From the IMG/VR virus record IMGVR_UViG_3300025759_000511, positions 1 to 28,486 of that record: DNA of 28,486 bases; one strand, 5' to 3'. Both the position numbers and the translations under genes were made by a program. Shown here in pieces: positions 27,796 to 28,486 of the stretch (positions within the stretch are counted from its first letter, which is position 1; each line of letters begins with the position of its first letter). This DNA comes from a virus. Under the pieces are notes generated by a model that saw nothing but the letters and a program-made list of their open reading frames with translations, did not search any database and was not told the origin of the DNA.

Positions 27796-28311
27796 TTATC
27801 CTTGTATTTCCATAGCTGTAATTTGTGTTCCAGCTGTGTCTCTATTTATAGAGACTTGGTTTGTGGTATCTCCATTTTTTATTTTTAATTTATATTTAAT
27901 TTCATCTGTTGAGTTTGGTGAATGTAAATAATGCAATGGTAATACAATTCCAACTTGAGAACCATTATTACCATAATCATAACTACCAAGCCAAGTGCTA
28001 GTTGTACTGTCCCCCCATATTTTACTATAACTTCCAGCACCTATTTTTGAATGAAGTGAAATACCATATCTTCCATTTGCAATAGTGTTATGGGAAGTTC
28101 TAGCAGGTACATTAGCCATAACATAAATTTTAGATGAAGTTGATGATGGAGTAATTGATAGTTCAAAAACTACACTATTAAATTCAATATCAATTTCAGA
28201 TGTTGAATTTGAAGTAAATAAATTTGTTGTGTTGGTAACAGTTACAACTTGCAAAACCTTACCACCTACACCTGTATCTAATCCATTTGAACCTATTTTT
28301 ATTAGTGCCAT
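27796..28311 (-). CDS. Tail fibre-like virion protein (171 aa)
   Basis: 171 residues, rich in Ser, Thr, Asn and Gly with alternating beta strands. It starts MALIKIGSNGLDTGVGGKVL and ends with a TQITAMEIQG motif; both ends are common in short fibre or receptor-binding modules of marine phages and occur as stand-alone ORFs. The middle (VMANVPARTSHN, RYGISLHSKIG, VGIVLPLHYLHSPN) looks like a beta sandwich. The neighbouring chaperone-like gene supports the call. Upstream is AAGAGG. Confidence 0.72.
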   Translation of the reverse strand: MALIKIGSNGLDTGVGGKVLQVVTVTNTTNLFTSNSTSEIDIEFNSVVFELSITPSSTSSKIYVMANVPARTSHNTIANGRYGISLHSKIGAGSYSKIWGDSTTSTWLGSYDYGNNGSQVGIVLPLHYLHSPNSTDEIKYKLKIKNGDTTNQVSINRDTAGTQITAMEIQG

Positions 28312-28361
28312 GATAACCTCTTATCATTTCTTTGTACGAATGTATATGAGTGCAAAGCCAT
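28302..28361 (-). CDS. Possible 19-aa ORF between fibre genes
   Basis: An ATG at 28361 (TAATG with the upstream stop, AAGGAG in front) opens 19 codons (MALHSYTFVQRNDKRLSWH) and stops inside the start of the fibre-like gene. It may be a coupling leader or chance. Confidence 0.2.
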   Translation of the reverse strand: MALHSYTFVQRNDKRLSWH

Positions 28362-28486
28362 TAGTTATTCTCCTTTGGATTATCAGCTTTGATTTGTGCT
28401 ATTCTTGCTTTCCAAGATTCAATTCCATTATCGTAAATTTCTTCTAGTTGCTTATCCCAAGAACCATATAAAGATTTTCTAGTTGC
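28361..28486 (-). CDS. 3' end of an upstream gene, cut by the window edge
   Basis: The last 41 codons of an open frame enter from the right edge, including SLYGSWDKQLEEIYDNGIES and WKARIAQIKADNP, then a TAA at 28361. The segment is a charged amphipathic helix. It lies just before the fibre-like gene, so it may be a fibre-associated or small structural gene, but too little is visible for a function. Confidence 0.7.
   Translation of the reverse strand, partial: ATRKSLYGSWDKQLEEIYDNGIESWKARIAQIKADNPKENN

Noticed and set aside
642-28447. Plus-strand ORFs throughout the window
   Set aside because: All overlap well-supported minus-strand genes or low-complexity DNA, show no recognisable domains and are shadows.
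1-28486. tRNA genes, CRISPR arrays, insertion sequences or an integrase
   Set aside because: I saw no cloverleaf, regular repeat-spacer array, transposase or integrase; the gene set fits a strictly lytic phage.

Overview
This AT-rich window is most of the genome of a T7-like lytic podovirus (Autographiviridae type). Every convincing gene lies on the minus strand, so the genome reads from right to left. The A+T-rich codon use, the NrdA/NrdB plus SpeD-like cassette, the Hsp20 gene and the small Lys/Arg-rich proteins all recall marine T7-like phages of SAR11/Pelagibacter or similar AT-rich hosts. The host assignment is inference from gene content.

Layout in transcription order. 28486-25981: end of an upstream gene, tail-fibre-like protein, tail assembly chaperone-like protein, very small ORFs, a coiled-coil/membrane protein, a secreted small protein, a holin-like protein and more small ORFs. 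26012-23583: TerS, TerL and a GH24 endolysin. 23582-22676: a gene-poor region where the right (late) end of the genome meets the left (early) end, so the contig is circularised, permuted or concatemeric. It holds a factor-independent terminator, a sigma70-type early promoter, two phage-type promoter motifs in opposite orientation and repeated CATATG elements. 22675-20248: early region of small genes of unknown function. 20193-17749: single-subunit RNA polymerase. 17712-10369: DNA metabolism (SSB, endonuclease I, gp3.5-like amidase homologue, primase-helicase, DNA polymerase, a nuclease-like protein, 5'-3' exonuclease, DUF3310 protein, SpeD-like protein), then NrdA and NrdB. 7639-1: virion genes (small virion-assembly protein, portal, scaffold, two tiny basic proteins, major capsid protein, Hsp20, tail tubular A and B). 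Tail tubular B runs off the left edge.

The main discovery is in the early region. The minus-strand transcript carries three complete hammerhead ribozymes: one type III at 22610-22675 and two type I at 22022-22078 and 21495-21552. Each has the intact core (CUGAUGA, GAAA and a cleavable GUC) and sits just upstream of the Shine-Dalgarno leader of a small early gene. The two type I copies differ by compensatory changes in stems I and II. A fourth intergenic hairpin (21191-21236) looks like a hammerhead that lost CUGAUGA and stem II. In T7 the early mRNA is cut by host RNase III; here the early message appears to cut itself. The downstream product of each cut can begin with a 5'-terminal stem-loop.

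A second system-level result is a phage promoter motif close to YTAARGTNCCCWTNNTAG. It lies upstream of RNA polymerase, the SSB cluster, the structural cluster and the early region, with one opposed copy and one weaker copy upstream of the capsid gene. It resembles the T7 promoter core. Other points: the gp3.5 homologue has lost residues needed for amidase activity while a separate GH24 lysozyme is present; the DNA polymerase has Tyr at the Pol I 762 position and a shortened thioredoxin-binding insert.
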